From assembly GCF_004010955.1 (NCBI RefSeq), contig NZ_CP025227.1, positions 2,852,001-2,916,000 of the forward strand: a DNA stretch of 64,000 bases, read 5' to 3'. The stretch is from Actinomyces wuliandei (GTDB taxonomy: Bacteria > Actinomycetota > Actinomycetes > Actinomycetales > Actinomycetaceae). Within the stretch, counting starts at the first letter, position 1. Each line of letters opens with the position of its first letter. The position numbers and the translations under genes were made by a program. Positions 25,273 through 32,752 of this stretch are shown one piece after another. The notes below the pieces were generated by a model that ran no database searches, was not told the origin of the DNA, and saw nothing but the letters and a program-made list of their open reading frames with translations.

Positions 25273-26517
25273 TCAGGCCTGGGGGCGCAGCTGGACCATG
25301 AGGGCCTCCACCGCCAGCAGCGGGGCGGCGCTGGAGCGCAGGCGGGTGCGGCACTCCTCAATGGCGGCGATCCGCGCCAGGGACTGCGGGGCGCCGGTGG
25401 TGCGGGCCACCTGGTCCACCGTGTCCGCCAGGTCGATGTTGACACGCTCCACGTCGCTGCCCAGCTGGGTGGCGAGCACGTCGCGGTAGAAGGACAGCAG
25501 GTCGGTCATGGCCCGGTCCAGCACGTCGGTACGGGACCGACGGGCGCGGCGCTTCTGGTCCTCCTCCAGCTGACGCAGCTGGGCCCGCAGGGAGGGCGGG
25601 ACCTTCCCGCCCTCCTCCAGGCCCAGGGCACGGGTGAGCTCCGCCTTCTCCCGGGCGTCACGCTCCGCCGTGGCCTCCTTGGCCTCTGTCTCAGCCGCCT
25701 CCACCAGGGAGGCGGCTGCCAGGACCGCGTCGCCGACGCTGCGCAGCGACACCGGCGCCATGAGCAGCCGGTGTCGGCGCTGCCACGCGCCGGGGTCCGT
25801 GGCCAGGTGGCGGGCCAGCCCGATGTGGGACTGGCTGGCCCGCGCCGCCCGCTGCGCCAGGTCGGGGTCGGCACCGTCGCGGCGCACGAGGAGCTCGGCG
25901 ACCGCCTGGGTGGGGGGGACCCGCAGGGTCACCAGCCGACAGCGGGAGCGGATGGTGGGCAGGACGTCGTCGGCGCTGGGCGTGCACAGGAGCCACACGG
26001 TCTGCGGCGGGGGCTCCTCGACGGACTTCAGCAGCACGTTGGTGGTGCGCTCCGCCATACGGTCCGCGTCCTCCACCAGGATGACCCGCCAGCGCCCGGT
26101 CCAGGGGCGGCGCTGAGCCTCTCCGACGAGAGTCTTGACCTCCTCCATGGTGATGATGAGCCTCTCCGTGGCCACGCGCACCACGTCGGGGTGCGACCCC
26201 GCCATGACGTCACGGCAAGGCTTGCACCGCCCACACCCAGGGGCCGACCCCGTGCACTGGAGGGAGGCGGCAAAGGCCCGCGCCGCGTTGGAGCGCCCCG
26301 AGCCGGGCGGCCCGGTCACCAGCCACGCGTGGGCCATGGCTGAGTCGCCCGCGCCCGGGCCGCCAGCACCGGAGCCGCCCCAGCCACCCGGGCGGCCGGG
26401 GGCCGCCGGGCCCGCCGTGTCCTCGCGTCGCTGGGCGAGGACACGGGCCGCCTGGGCGGCTGCGGACAGGACACCCACCGCCGCCTCCTGGCCGACCACC
26501 TCGCCCCACACGCTCAT
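25273..26517 (-). CDS. holB: DNA polymerase III subunit delta'
   Basis: The 414-residue clamp-loader subunit begins SVWGEVVGQEAAV. It has the P-loop-like HAWLVTGPPGSGRSNAARAF, the four-Cys zinc module (CTGSAPGCGRCKPC), SHPDVVRV, VEDADRMAERTTNVLLKSVE, EEPPPQTVWLLCT and sensor SRCRLVTLRVPP. In delta' the P-loop Lys is normally lost (here GSGRS), because the subunit does not hydrolyse ATP. The ATG at 26517 overlaps the tmk stop as ATGA, so the two genes are translationally coupled. The C-terminal half has a charged coiled stretch (about residues 265-320) before the collar domain. Confidence 0.93.
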   Translation of the reverse strand: MSVWGEVVGQEAAVGVLSAAAQAARVLAQRREDTAGPAAPGRPGGWGGSGAGGPGAGDSAMAHAWLVTGPPGSGRSNAARAFAASLQCTGSAPGCGRCKPCRDVMAGSHPDVVRVATERLIITMEEVKTLVGEAQRRPWTGRWRVILVEDADRMAERTTNVLLKSVEEPPPQTVWLLCTPSADDVLPTIRSRCRLVTLRVPPTQAVAELLVRRDGADPDLAQRAARASQSHIGLARHLATDPGAWQRRHRLLMAPVSLRSVGDAVLAAASLVEAAETEAKEATAERDAREKAELTRALGLEEGGKVPPSLRAQLRQLEEDQKRRARRSRTDVLDRAMTDLLSFYRDVLATQLGSDVERVNIDLADTVDQVARTTGAPQSLARIAAIEECRTRLRSSAAPLLAVEALMVQLRPQA

Positions 26518-27317
26518 GCGGCCCCGTCCCCGCTGGCCCGACCGGTGGAGGACAGGAGCCCCCACACGACGGAGGTGACGTCCTCGGCGACCTCGTCCAC
26601 GCTGCGGGCGGCGTTGACAATGGTGAAGCGCTCGGGCTCAGAGGCGGCCAGGGCAAGGAACTGCTCCCGCAGCGCGGCACGGAATCCCGCCCCCTCACGC
26701 TCCATGCGGTCAGCCTCCCCACGGTCCTGCGCACGGCGGGAGGCCAGGTCGGGATCGGCGTCGAGCAGGATCGTCAGGTCCGGCAGGAGCCCGCTGGTGG
26801 CCCACAAGGACAGGTCGCGCAGCTCGTGGGGACCTAGGCTGCGGGCCGCCCCCTGGTAGGCCACGGAGGAGTCGAGGTAGCGGTCGGTGAGCACCACGGC
26901 ACCGCACTCCAGCGCGGGGCGCACGAGCGTGGCGACGTGGTGGGCACGGTCCGCAGCGTAGAGGAGGGCCTCCGCACGCGGGTCGACGTGGCCTCCGTGC
27001 AGGAGGAGGCGGCGCACGTCGGAGCCGAGCTCGGTGCCGCCCGGCTCCCGGGTGACGACGACCTCGACCCCCGCTGCGGTCAGGGCGTCGGCCAGGAGCG
27101 TCAGCTGGGTGGTCTTGCCGACGCCGTCGGCCCCCTCAAAGGAGATGAACAGCCCGGGGCGGTGCCCGCCGTGGCCGACACGGCCCGCACCGGTCCTGGC
27201 ACCCTGAGGGGCACGGCGTCTTCCGTCCCCTCCCTGGTGGGTGTGACGCCCTTCGTGCTGGTTCCCGGGCTCACCGGGCGGGTCGCTGGTCACAGGACGG
27301 TCGGCTGAGATGGTCAC
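26514..27317 (-). CDS. tmk: Thymidylate kinase
   Basis: Tmk phosphorylates dTMP to dTDP. The core starts at GLFISFEGADGVGKTTQLTL (P-loop) and contains VVVTREPGGTELG (DR/E motif region), LLYAADRAHHV, VLTDRYLDSSVAYQGAAR and the lid EADRMEREG. About 60 residues of low-complexity, basic sequence precede the core. The GTG at 27317 was chosen because a TACCCT box and a GAGGG stretch lie directly upstream; an internal GTG nearer the core is possible. The 3' end overlaps holB by ATGA. The tmk-holB order is conserved in actinobacteria. Confidence 0.93.
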   Translation of the reverse strand: MTISADRPVTSDPPGEPGNQHEGRHTHQGGDGRRRAPQGARTGAGRVGHGGHRPGLFISFEGADGVGKTTQLTLLADALTAAGVEVVVTREPGGTELGSDVRRLLLHGGHVDPRAEALLYAADRAHHVATLVRPALECGAVVLTDRYLDSSVAYQGAARSLGPHELRDLSLWATSGLLPDLTILLDADPDLASRRAQDRGEADRMEREGAGFRAALREQFLALAASEPERFTIVNAARSVDEVAEDVTSVVWGLLSSTGRASGDGAA

Positions 27318-27323
27318 GCCCTC

Positions 27324-27329
27324 AGGGTA
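27324..27329 (-). promoter_or_regulatory. -10 box, possibly leaderless, for tmk
   Basis: TACCCT on the minus strand, then GAGGGC (6 nt) and the GTG at 27317. The GAGGG could serve as a ribosome site instead, though with only one base of spacing. Confidence 0.4.
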
Positions 27330-27366
27330 GCCGGGCAGCCCGGGACGGCGCAGGCCGCAGGCCCCG

Positions 27367-28404
27367 TCACAGCACGGTGACGGGGAGCCGGGCCGTGCGC
27401 TGCGAGATCCTTCCCTGGACCACCAGCACATAGTCACCGGGGGTCAGGTCACCAGGCAGCGTGGCCGTGACCGAGTAGGGGTCCTGCCCGGTGCGGCTGC
27501 GAGGGGTGGCGCCCGTGGAGACGCCGCCGACGCGCTCGCCGGTCTTCTCCAGGACCACGTCCACGTCCTCGCCAGAGAGGAGCCCCTCACCCTGGACCGT
27601 CACCGTCTGGCCCGCGCCCAGGCTGGTGGGGTCCTCGGCCAGGACGGCGGTCACAGGAACGGCGGCAGAGCACTCGTCAGCGACCTCGTCTGGGTAGGAC
27701 ACGGAGACTCCGGCCCGTCGTGGCTCCTCATCGTTGACGTTGACACTGCCGTTGACGAGCACGCTGAGGAAGATGTCGTCAGGGAAGGTGGGGTCGGGAC
27801 GGCCCGTGATGGTCCACCTGATGACGGTCGTGGTGTCGTCCTGGGTGTCCCAGGTGGTCTCCTCCAGCAGGGCCTGGTCGTCCCAGACCCTGGCCTGGAA
27901 GGTGTAGGCCCCGGTAGTGGTGACCGGCACCGACACGGTGCAGCCCTCACGGACGGGCTCCCCGACCTGCACGCTCACGCCCTCGGGCCGGGTGGGCAGG
28001 ACCCGGACCTCCTGGGGGGCGTAGGTGACGGTGCCCCCGGGGCCGGAGCAGGTGGCCTCGTAGGTGTAGGTCCCTGGCTGGTCAGGAACCTTGACCGAGG
28101 CGAGCCAGCCTCCGCTCAGCTGACCGACGCCGCTGGTGGCCACGACCTCACCGTCGAGGCGGACGACAGCCTCACCGGCCTCACCGGCCCCCTCGGCGTC
28201 GGGGGCGGGCTGGCAGGCGAGCTTGTCGGAGAAGGTCACGTAGCTGCCGACCTGCGCCACCTGGGTGCTCACAGTCACCGAGGGGGGTTCCGGGGAGGGC
28301 GGGGGCTCCTGCGCCGCGCTGGCGGGGACGAGACCGAGCAGGAGCACGGTGGCGGTGGCTACCGCGACGACGAGACGGCGTGTGTGCAGACGGCGTGTGT
28401 GCAT
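27367..28404 (-). CDS. Secreted Ig-like protein, unknown function
   Basis: The 345-residue protein has a Sec signal (LVVAVATATVLLLGLVPASA, cleavage after ASA) and no membrane anchor. The mature part is beta-rich with three Ig-like units: VTVSTQVAQVGSYVTFSDKL up to VRVLP; VSVQVGEPVREGCTVSVPVT; and a C-terminal LGAGQTVTVQGEGLLSGEDV to LPVTVL, which resembles bacterial surface-adhesin repeats. Two internal Cys pairs could form disulfides. The N-terminus has a 15-bp duplication giving HTRRLHTRRL. The ATG at 28404 has AAAGGAG seven bases upstream, and a promoter candidate lies at 28448-28475. No sortase motif is visible. Function unknown. Confidence 0.75.
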   Translation of the reverse strand: MHTRRLHTRRLVVAVATATVLLLGLVPASAAQEPPPSPEPPSVTVSTQVAQVGSYVTFSDKLACQPAPDAEGAGEAGEAVVRLDGEVVATSGVGQLSGGWLASVKVPDQPGTYTYEATCSGPGGTVTYAPQEVRVLPTRPEGVSVQVGEPVREGCTVSVPVTTTGAYTFQARVWDDQALLEETTWDTQDDTTTVIRWTITGRPDPTFPDDIFLSVLVNGSVNVNDEEPRRAGVSVSYPDEVADECSAAVPVTAVLAEDPTSLGAGQTVTVQGEGLLSGEDVDVVLEKTGERVGGVSTGATPRSRTGQDPYSVTATLPGDLTPGDYVLVVQGRISQRTARLPVTVL

Positions 28405-28447
28405 GAGAGCACTCCTTTCATGACCGGTGGGAACGCAAACGGCCGAG

Positions 28448-28475
28448 ATAGTAACATCATGCCCATCACGACAAT
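28448..28475 (-). promoter_or_regulatory. Promoter candidate of the secreted Ig-like gene
   Basis: On the minus strand, ATTGTC (28470-28475), a 16-base spacer and TACTAT (28448-28453). The leader would be about 37 nt with an AAAGGAG site. Confidence 0.5.
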
Positions 28476-28620
28476 ATGGGGTCGCCTGGGTGGATCCTGA
28501 ACACCCCCCACGGCGCCGCTCCCACTGTCTCCGCCAGCCCTGTCATATCTGTCACCGTCACTCCTGTCGCCCCTGCCGCTGCCCGCCCGCCTTCGCCGCG
28601 CGTCGGCAGCCCCTAGAGCC

Positions 28621-29457
28621 CTAGAGGTCCTGACGCGCGTACGCCCGCAGCGTGAAGCGCCAGGACCCAGCCAACACCGCCACCCCAACCACTGCTGCGG
28701 CGCAGGCCACCACCGCCAGGAGGGAGGCAGAGTCCGGGTCCAGGAGCGGCCACGAGGCACCCGCCCAGGCCACGAGGGCACTCAGCCCGGCCAGGACCAG
28801 GACGCAGCCCACCACGCAGGCCACCCAGGCCAGCAGCACAGCGCCCAGGCTGGACCGACCCAGCGACACCCACACTGGCGGCAGGCAGCTGAAGGCCACC
28901 ACCATAAAGAAGGTGACCACCACCCACTGCAGCCAGACCCGTAGGTCGGGGTCCGTGGCACCGGCAGCCACGGTGGTGGCAAGGAAGGAGACCGGGACGG
29001 CCACCGCGAGGAAGGCGAGCAGCACCAGGTAGCGGGCAGCAACCACCTCACCGCGCCGCACCCCCAGGGCAGCGCACAGTCCGTCCAGGTGGTACCTGCG
29101 GCCTGACATCCACGAGGCGGAGACGAGTGAGAAGCCCGCCCCTGCGTACCCCGCGTGGGCGGCACCCACCATGCTCCCGTCACTGAAGGCAGGAAGGGCG
29201 GGCAGCGCCAGGAAGACCAGTAACGAGACCACCACGGCCGCCCAGCCACGCCGCCTCACGTGGACCCAGTCCAGCCTGACGATCCTGAGCAGGCCGCCCA
29301 GGCGGCTGCCCTCACCGGCACCCACCGGAGCCCGCCCACGGGCGGTCACCTGGTCCCGCCCACGAGGCGGCTGCGTAGCAGCCACCCGAGCAACCCTCGT
29401 CTGCACATCGGGGGCGCCCATCGCACCCGTCGCCCTTTCTCCCTGTTCCACGCTCAT
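28621..29457 (-). CDS. ABC-2 type transporter permease (first paralog)
   Basis: The 278-residue protein has a hydrophilic N-terminus of about 70 residues and six predicted membrane segments (for example WAAVVVSLLVFLALPALPAF, YLVLLAFLAVAVPVSFLATT, SLLAVVACAAAVVGVAVLAG). It ends in LRAYARQDL, close to the LSLRLSSRQDL end of the adjacent permease, so the two are paralogs. It sits last in a GntR-ATPase-permease-permease cluster and should form the membrane part of that transporter. The start at 29457 is the most likely, with an AAGGAC-type site; the frame extends 37 codons further upstream. Confidence 0.7.
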   Translation of the reverse strand: MSVEQGERATGAMGAPDVQTRVARVAATQPPRGRDQVTARGRAPVGAGEGSRLGGLLRIVRLDWVHVRRRGWAAVVVSLLVFLALPALPAFSDGSMVGAAHAGYAGAGFSLVSASWMSGRRYHLDGLCAALGVRRGEVVAARYLVLLAFLAVAVPVSFLATTVAAGATDPDLRVWLQWVVVTFFMVVAFSCLPPVWVSLGRSSLGAVLLAWVACVVGCVLVLAGLSALVAWAGASWPLLDPDSASLLAVVACAAAVVGVAVLAGSWRFTLRAYARQDL

Positions 29458-29596
29458 GTCCTTAACTCTTTCTTCCTCATCTTTCCCGGTCCTTCCCGGG
29501 CTTTCCCGTCGTCCGGCAGCACCCGGGTCCACGCGCCGCGTGGCGACCTTGCGGCAACCATGTGGCACCTGACAGTGACAGCCTCGCCGATCCCGC

Positions 29597-30319
29597 TCAC
29601 AGGTCCTGACGGGAGCTCAGACGCAGGCTCAGGCACCACGACCCGTAGAGCCCCACGGCACCGAGCACCGTGACCAGGGCCGCCAGTCCCACAAGTCCCT
29701 CCGGCGAGGCCACCAGCGGCTGGCCGCTCTCCTCCACCACACCAGCAACCCCAGCCCAGAACCCGAGCCAGACCACCATGAAACCTCGGAGCACCCACTG
29801 CCCGGTCTCACCGGTACCGTACATAAGGACCAGCGGGGGGACAGCCACCAGCGCCAGCGCCACCAGCACCCACACCCCGAGGGCACCGCCCCACCCCTGG
29901 ACGCCCAGACCGACGCTGGCGGACTGCGCACCCACGATGACGACGAGCAGCACCACCAAGGACACCAGGAGCTGCGTGTAACGCGCCCGCAGGATGTCGC
30001 GCCGACTCAGCGGCAGCATGCCGTGCAGCAGCCTCATCCGGTCGGCGCTGGCAGTCCATACCTGGACGCTTGGTACAGCAACGACCAGCACCGCACACCA
30101 CACCACCGGGTTCGTCACCGGGCTCTGGTCAGAAGAAAAAGTCCCCTCCCCAAGGAGCCGGGCCAGCCAGCCAGCACACACCCACAGCAGGTACACCACC
30201 CCTACCAGAGGCAGGTACCACGTCGGCACCAGGCGCAGGTCAAGGCGGACCGCCGCCATGACCGTGCTCATGGCGGTGCTGCCGCGCACCGCGCCACGAG
30301 CCTGTCTCGCCTCAGCCAC
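29597..30319 (-). CDS. ABC-2 type transporter permease (second paralog)
   Basis: The 240-residue protein has six predicted membrane segments (YLPLVGVVYLLWVCAGWLA, VVWCAVLVVAVPSVQVW, LLVSLVVLLVVIVGAQSA, VWVLVALALVAVPPLVLM and two more). The DRMRLLHGMLPLSRRDILRA loop is typical of ABC-2 permeases that accept a BcrA/YtrB-type ATPase. Its GTG start at 30319 lies inside the ATPase gene's end (8-nt overlap), with GGAGG nine bases upstream. It should pair with the downstream paralog as a heterodimer. The transported compound is unknown. Confidence 0.78.
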   Translation of the reverse strand: MAEARQARGAVRGSTAMSTVMAAVRLDLRLVPTWYLPLVGVVYLLWVCAGWLARLLGEGTFSSDQSPVTNPVVWCAVLVVAVPSVQVWTASADRMRLLHGMLPLSRRDILRARYTQLLVSLVVLLVVIVGAQSASVGLGVQGWGGALGVWVLVALALVAVPPLVLMYGTGETGQWVLRGFMVVWLGFWAGVAGVVEESGQPLVASPEGLVGLAALVTVLGAVGLYGSWCLSLRLSSRQDL

Positions 30320-31142
30320 GGCTGCCTCCCTCCTTGGCGATGTAGACGGCAAGCTCCTCAATACTGGGCGTCTCGACGACCGCCCGGTCAGCCAGGGCCT
30401 GGGCCTGGCTGGTGGGCATGAGGGCCTCCCAGCCCAGCGACGTGCTGCGCACGCCCAGGCTCACCTGCCGCACGGCACCGGTGAGGTGCTCAGGAGTGCC
30501 GCGCACCACCCGGAAGGAGGCGAGGACGTCCTGCGTCGTCCCGCTGGCTGCCACCCGGCCCTGGTTGAGGACCACCAGGTAGTCGGCCAGGCGCTCAAGG
30601 TCAGTGGTGATGTGGGTGGAGAAAAGAACCGTGTGGCTGCTGGTCGTCATGTACTGCGCCAGCGCGTCGGCCACCTCCGTGCGGGCCAGGGGGTCCAGGC
30701 CGGCGGTGGGCTCGTCGAGGATGAGCAGGTCGGGGTCGTGGGCCAGGGCTGCGGCGACCTGGAGGCGCGTGCCCATGCCGCGGCTGAGCTCCTTGACCTT
30801 GCGCTGCGGGTGCAGCCGGGCGGCAGCCACCTCACGGGCGAAGACCTCACGGTCCCAGGTGGGGTAGAAGGGCGCCAGGGCGCTCTCGACATCCATCACC
30901 CGCCACTCAGCGTGGTAGGGCACGGTGTCGAAGACGACACCGACGCGCTCGTGCGGCAGGCAGGCAGCCGTGCCGGAGTCCGGGAGGGCCATGCCCAGGA
31001 CGGCCTTGATCGTCGTGGTCTTGCCCGAGCCGTTGGCGCCGACAAACCCGGTGACGTACCCCTGCGGCACCGAGAAGGTGACGTCGTCCAGGCTGAAGCC
31101 TGGGTAGTGCTTGGTCAAGTGAGTGACCTCAATGGGGTTCAC
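30312..31142 (-). CDS. ABC transporter ATP-binding protein (YtrB/BcrA-like)
   Basis: The 276-residue ATPase has Walker A (GANGSGKTTTIKAVLG), the signature LSRGMGTRLQVAAAL, Walker B LLILDEPTAGLDPLA and a switch His in FSTHITTDLERL. The short signature variant LSRGM is common in YtrB-type antibiotic- or cell-wall-stress-linked exporters. The GTG start overlaps the GntR stop as GTGA, and the 3' end overlaps the permease. Together they form a four-gene operon of the ytr type, which in Bacillus responds to cell-wall-active compounds. The substrate here is not known. Confidence 0.88.
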   Translation of the reverse strand: MNPIEVTHLTKHYPGFSLDDVTFSVPQGYVTGFVGANGSGKTTTIKAVLGMALPDSGTAACLPHERVGVVFDTVPYHAEWRVMDVESALAPFYPTWDREVFAREVAAARLHPQRKVKELSRGMGTRLQVAAALAHDPDLLILDEPTAGLDPLARTEVADALAQYMTTSSHTVLFSTHITTDLERLADYLVVLNQGRVAASGTTQDVLASFRVVRGTPEHLTGAVRQVSLGVRSTSLGWEALMPTSQAQALADRAVVETPSIEELAVYIAKEGGSRG

Positions 31143-31564
31143 TGACTCTCCTTCGTGTTCTCGCCCGGCTCCCCGCCGGGGCTCTGGGACGTCGTCATGA
31201 CGGTGTCGAGCATGGTGTGCAGCTCCTCGCTGCTGAGCCCGACCAGGCGGGCCCGCTCGACCGCGCGGTCGAGGTGCTCCTCCACCTCCCGCAGGACCTG
31301 CTCGTGCACGAGCTCGGAGTTGCGGGGCAGGGCGAAGTACCCCTTGCCGGGGACGTTGGCGAGGAAGCCCTCAGCCACCAGGTCGGAGTAGGCCCGCGTG
31401 GTGGTGATGACACTGACGCGCAGGTCCCGGGCCAGCGCCCGGATGGAGGGCAGGGCCTCGTCAGCCTCGACCCGCCCGGTCAGGATCGCGTCACGCACCT
31501 GCTGGGCGATCTGCTCGTAGATGGGGACTCCCGCCGTGTTCGACAGGACAACCGTCAGCGGCAT
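31139..31564 (-). CDS. GntR-family repressor, YtrA subfamily
   Basis: The 141-residue protein has the GntR winged helix (PIYEQIAQQVRDAI, LPSIRALARDLRVS, TTTRAYSDLVAEGFL, VPGKGYFA) and a short helical C-terminal dimerisation segment, the size typical of the YtrA group. Such repressors control their own ABC-transporter operon. A very strong AAAGGAGGTG ribosome site precedes the ATG. The promoter upstream carries three direct 9-bp repeats covering the -10, a likely operator. It is the first gene of the operon. Confidence 0.88.
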   Translation of the reverse strand: MPLTVVLSNTAGVPIYEQIAQQVRDAILTGRVEADEALPSIRALARDLRVSVITTTRAYSDLVAEGFLANVPGKGYFALPRNSELVHEQVLREVEEHLDRAVERARLVGLSSEELHTMLDTVMTTSQSPGGEPGENTKESQ

Positions 31565-31581
31565 GACACCTCCTTTCCGTA

Positions 31582-31619
31582 CATAGACACTATAGACAGT
31601 ATGGACAGGAGTGTGTCAA
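31582..31619 (-). promoter_or_regulatory. Operon promoter with 9-bp repeat operator
   Basis: On the minus strand a perfect TTGACA (31614-31619) is followed by 17 bases and TCTATA (31591-31596). Three direct repeats of the type CTGTCTATA (31582-31590, 31591-31599, 31600-31608) cover the -10 and part of the spacer. This places a repressor site where the GntR protein would block RNA polymerase. Confidence 0.65.
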
Positions 31620-31982
31620 GTCAGAGCCGCTCGGCACCCGCCGGGTCCTTACCGCACCTCCTCCGGCCGACCTCCCGCTTGCTGCACATCTTCAGCACGG
31701 GCATCTGTTCTCCCAGAGCCGCCTTGTCCTGGCAGAAGCCGACCGATCCCTGATATCACGCGGATCTGAGCCAGGGTCACCCCTGGGCACCCGCATCTTC
31801 ACGGCTGGCCCCCTACAGAAAGAGGTTGAAGATGTGCAGCACAGGTCGCGCTGCACATCTTCAACCTTGTGAGGCACCCTTCCTCCGCGTCGTCACACCG
31901 AACCGTGCGCCAGATCCCGGCCAGGCAGGCATGAAGATGTGCAGAAGAAGAGGGTGGGTAGGGTTCAGCCTGGGGCAGGAGG
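31620..31982. other. Noncoding region with repeated TGCACATCTTCA motif
   Basis: No supported gene. The 12-mer TGCACATCTTCA (or its complement) occurs at about 31684, 31828, 31851 and 31931. Two copies form a perfect palindrome (see the repeat entry), and a shortened form GCATCTTCA occurs near 31792. Confidence 0.6.
31823..31867. repeat. 18-bp perfect palindrome built from the TGCACATCTTCA motif
   Basis: Arms 31823-31840 and 31850-31867 are exact reverse complements around a 9-base loop. It could terminate transcription from the DUF3060 gene, whose end is about 115 bases away, or act as a repeat element. No U-tract follows. Confidence 0.7.
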
Positions 31983-32705
31983 TCAGTCGTTCTCCGTGGG
32001 GCGTGCCTCCGTGTTGGATCCGGTGTCCTCGACCGTCGGGGTACTGCCAGCCCACACCACGGTGTTGTTGCCGCCGCTGACGACCACCCGGTTGACGTCA
32101 CGAATGTAGACCTTGATGTTGCTGCCGTTGACCATGACCGTGTCGGCGTACTCGGCAATCGCCGTCGCATTCGACCCGGTGACAGTCAGGGTGGTGCAGT
32201 CGCCCTCGACACGCACCCCGTCATTGCCCTGGTTGATGAGCAGCGGGCCGTTGTTGCACCCCTGCGTCTTGTCAATGAACTCCTCCTCAAACAACCAGTC
32301 CGAGTCGGTAATGGTCGCCGAGGCGCCTGGGCGGTCCGAGGAACCCAAGCCCGTCTCTGCCTCCTCCCCGACCTCCCGGGCACCGGGCGTCGCGTCAGTC
32401 CCCTCCTGCTCAGACGCCTCCGCACTGCTGCGCACCTGGACCTCAGAGGCCTGGGACGCCGGGTCCTGCCGAGACTCCTCAGCCTCGGCAGAACGAGGGG
32501 AGACCTCGGTAGCGGTCTCAACGCTCTCGCTGCTCTGCGCAGCCTCAGCGCCCGCATCTTCCTGGGCAGGCTGGGAGGAGTGCGGGGAGTCGTCACCCCC
32601 TCCCGGTGAGGACACGGAGACTGAGCAGGCCCCCAGGCTCAGGGCCACAGCGGCCGCAGCGGCGCCAGCAGCCAGGACAGGACGGAAACGGGTCACAAGG
32701 TTCAC
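31983..32705 (-). CDS. DUF3060 lipoprotein (first copy)
   Basis: The 240-residue protein has a lipobox LGAC (Cys27), then about 110 residues of Ser/Glu/Ala-rich, probably disordered linker, then a DUF3060 domain. The domain has NQGNDGVRVEGDCTTLTVTG, VMVNGSNIKVYIRDVNRV and VVSGGNNTVVWAG: short repeating strands of a right-handed beta-helix type. DUF3060 proteins are exported by actinobacteria and have no known function. A GGAG ribosome site lies upstream of the GTG start. It is the last gene of a block with an OmpA-like lipoprotein, a two-component system and a second DUF3060 lipoprotein, which suggests a shared envelope-sensing role. Confidence 0.8.
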   Translation of the reverse strand: MNLVTRFRPVLAAGAAAAAVALSLGACSVSVSSPGGGDDSPHSSQPAQEDAGAEAAQSSESVETATEVSPRSAEAEESRQDPASQASEVQVRSSAEASEQEGTDATPGAREVGEEAETGLGSSDRPGASATITDSDWLFEEEFIDKTQGCNNGPLLINQGNDGVRVEGDCTTLTVTGSNATAIAEYADTVMVNGSNIKVYIRDVNRVVVSGGNNTVVWAGSTPTVEDTGSNTEARPTEND

Positions 32706-32752
32706 AACAAACTCCGGTTCAGATCAGATAAGGGACAGCCCACCAGTCAGGC

